DNA of 6,430 bases from Methanothrix sp. (GTDB taxonomy: Archaea; Halobacteriota; Methanosarcinia; Methanotrichales; Methanotrichaceae). The DNA lies in the NCBI GenBank assembly GCA_003162615.1, contig PMNG01000118.1, forward strand, positions 220 to 6,649, read 5' to 3'. The translations under genes and the position numbers were made by a program. Numbering within the stretch: position 1 is the first letter of the stretch; every line of letters begins with the position of its first letter. Shown one piece after another: positions 5,961-6,430 of this stretch. Under the pieces are notes generated by a model, which was given only the letters and a program-made list of their open reading frames with translations, was not told the origin of the DNA and made no database searches.

Positions 5961-6430
5961 ATATCAGTTTGCATTCATCCTTCACTGCAGCACAGACCAT
6001 GCCTCTCAGCTCCGAAGCGGGCATCGACCTGTGACCCGACTCAATCACCGTCCCAGGATAGATTGTGGTGTGAATGCCGGTTTTGACGTTGTCGCCCATT
6101 ATGACCCCTAACTTCCTTCTGCCACTGTCAACGGGCAGCCCTTTGATGTAGGACTTAATGTTGGCGTTGTCGTGCCGCAGGTTAGAGGCGATAGTGCCGG
6201 CTCCGAAGTTGCAGTTAGACCCTACGACGCTGTCACCAACATAGCTTAGATGTCCTATCTTGGTGCCGTCCATGATGGCGCTGTTCTTTATCTCCACGGC
6301 ATTTCCAACACGTACGTTTTTGCCTAGGCATGTAGAAGGCCTGATGTAGCAGTTAGGGCCGATGTCGCAATCTTCGCCTATCACAACTGGGCCTACGATG
6401 TAAGAGCCTGTACGGACAACTGTCCCCCGG
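5956..6430 (-). CDS. GlmU-like sugar-1-phosphate nucleotidylyltransferase/acetyltransferase, C-terminal part
   Basis: The frame is open from the right edge to TGA 5956-5958, so the gene starts outside the window; the visible 157 codons are the C-terminal beta-helix domain. Hexapeptide repeats such as VVIGEDCDIGPNC and IGHLSYVGDSVVG lead into NFGAGTIASNLRHD, which recalls the NLRHD region of the acetyltransferase domain of GlmU and its archaeal counterparts. These enzymes acetylate GlcN-1-P and couple GlcNAc-1-P to UTP to give UDP-GlcNAc, the likely starting substrate of the next four genes. A GTG at 6384 could be taken as a start, but the helix clearly continues before it (TGSYIVGPVVIGED). 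The nucleotidylyltransferase half cannot be seen, so loss of that domain is possible. The 96-base gap with its own TATA-like element suggests the downstream genes can be transcribed separately. Confidence 0.8.
   Translation of the reverse strand, partial: RGTVVRTGSYIVGPVVIGEDCDIGPNCYIRPSTCLGKNVRVGNAVEIKNSAIMDGTKIGHLSYVGDSVVGSNCNFGAGTIASNLRHDNANIKSYIKGLPVDSGRRKLGVIMGDNVKTGIHTTIYPGTVIESGHRSMPASELRGMVCAAVKDECKLIF

Overview
This window looks like chromosomal DNA of an archaeon, most likely a euryarchaeote-type lineage of moderate GC content. Three things point there: a complete Nre-family DNA repair protein (an archaea-specific family), archaeal-type nucleotide-sugar enzymes, and a TATA-like element with a short leader ahead of the sugar operon. 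Species or order cannot be told from the sequence alone. No mobile element, CRISPR array, tRNA or rRNA was seen.

Left part, plus strand (1-2020). The window opens inside a small-molecule phosphotransferase (APH-like kinase) gene. It carries two lesions: a one-base frameshift at a T run near 296-299, and an in-frame TGA at 402-404 just ahead of the catalytic loop. Thirteen bases after its stop, a well-led ATG starts a 24-codon ORF, and an Nre protein follows in another frame from a GTG with no ribosome binding site. The Nre protein ends in a clear PCNA-interaction (PIP) motif. The 24-codon ORF may be the detached N-terminus of nre, which would make three lesions within about 550 bases. That suggests either local gene decay or local assembly error.

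Middle and right, minus strand (6430-2116). Four tightly packed genes, read right to left, encode a DegT/DnrJ/EryC1 PLP aminotransferase, a Gfo/Idh 3-dehydrogenase, a left-handed beta-helix 3-N-acetyltransferase with an added zinc-ribbon-like tail, and a UDP-sugar 6-dehydrogenase. They are separated by +2, -4 and -16 bases. The set matches the WbpE/WbpB/WbpD/WbpA enzymes that convert UDP-GlcNAc to a UDP-2,3-diacetamido-2,3-dideoxy-hexuronic acid, a sugar type used in methanogen N-glycans and in some bacterial O-antigens. Upstream, at the right edge, lies the C-terminal half of an archaeal GlmU-like nucleotidylyltransferase/acetyltransferase, which would supply the UDP-GlcNAc precursor. A 96-base gap between the two contains a good TATA-like element and small direct repeats.

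The two halves converge on a 95-base AT-rich gap (2021-2115) with U-rich tracts on both strands that could end transcription. The likely cell-level picture is a surface-glycan precursor operon beside a DNA repair gene. Glycosyltransferases, a 2-epimerase and an oligosaccharyltransferase are not in the window. I found no wholly new system. The most unusual points are the broken kinase and nre start region, and the zinc-ribbon tail on the acetyltransferase.
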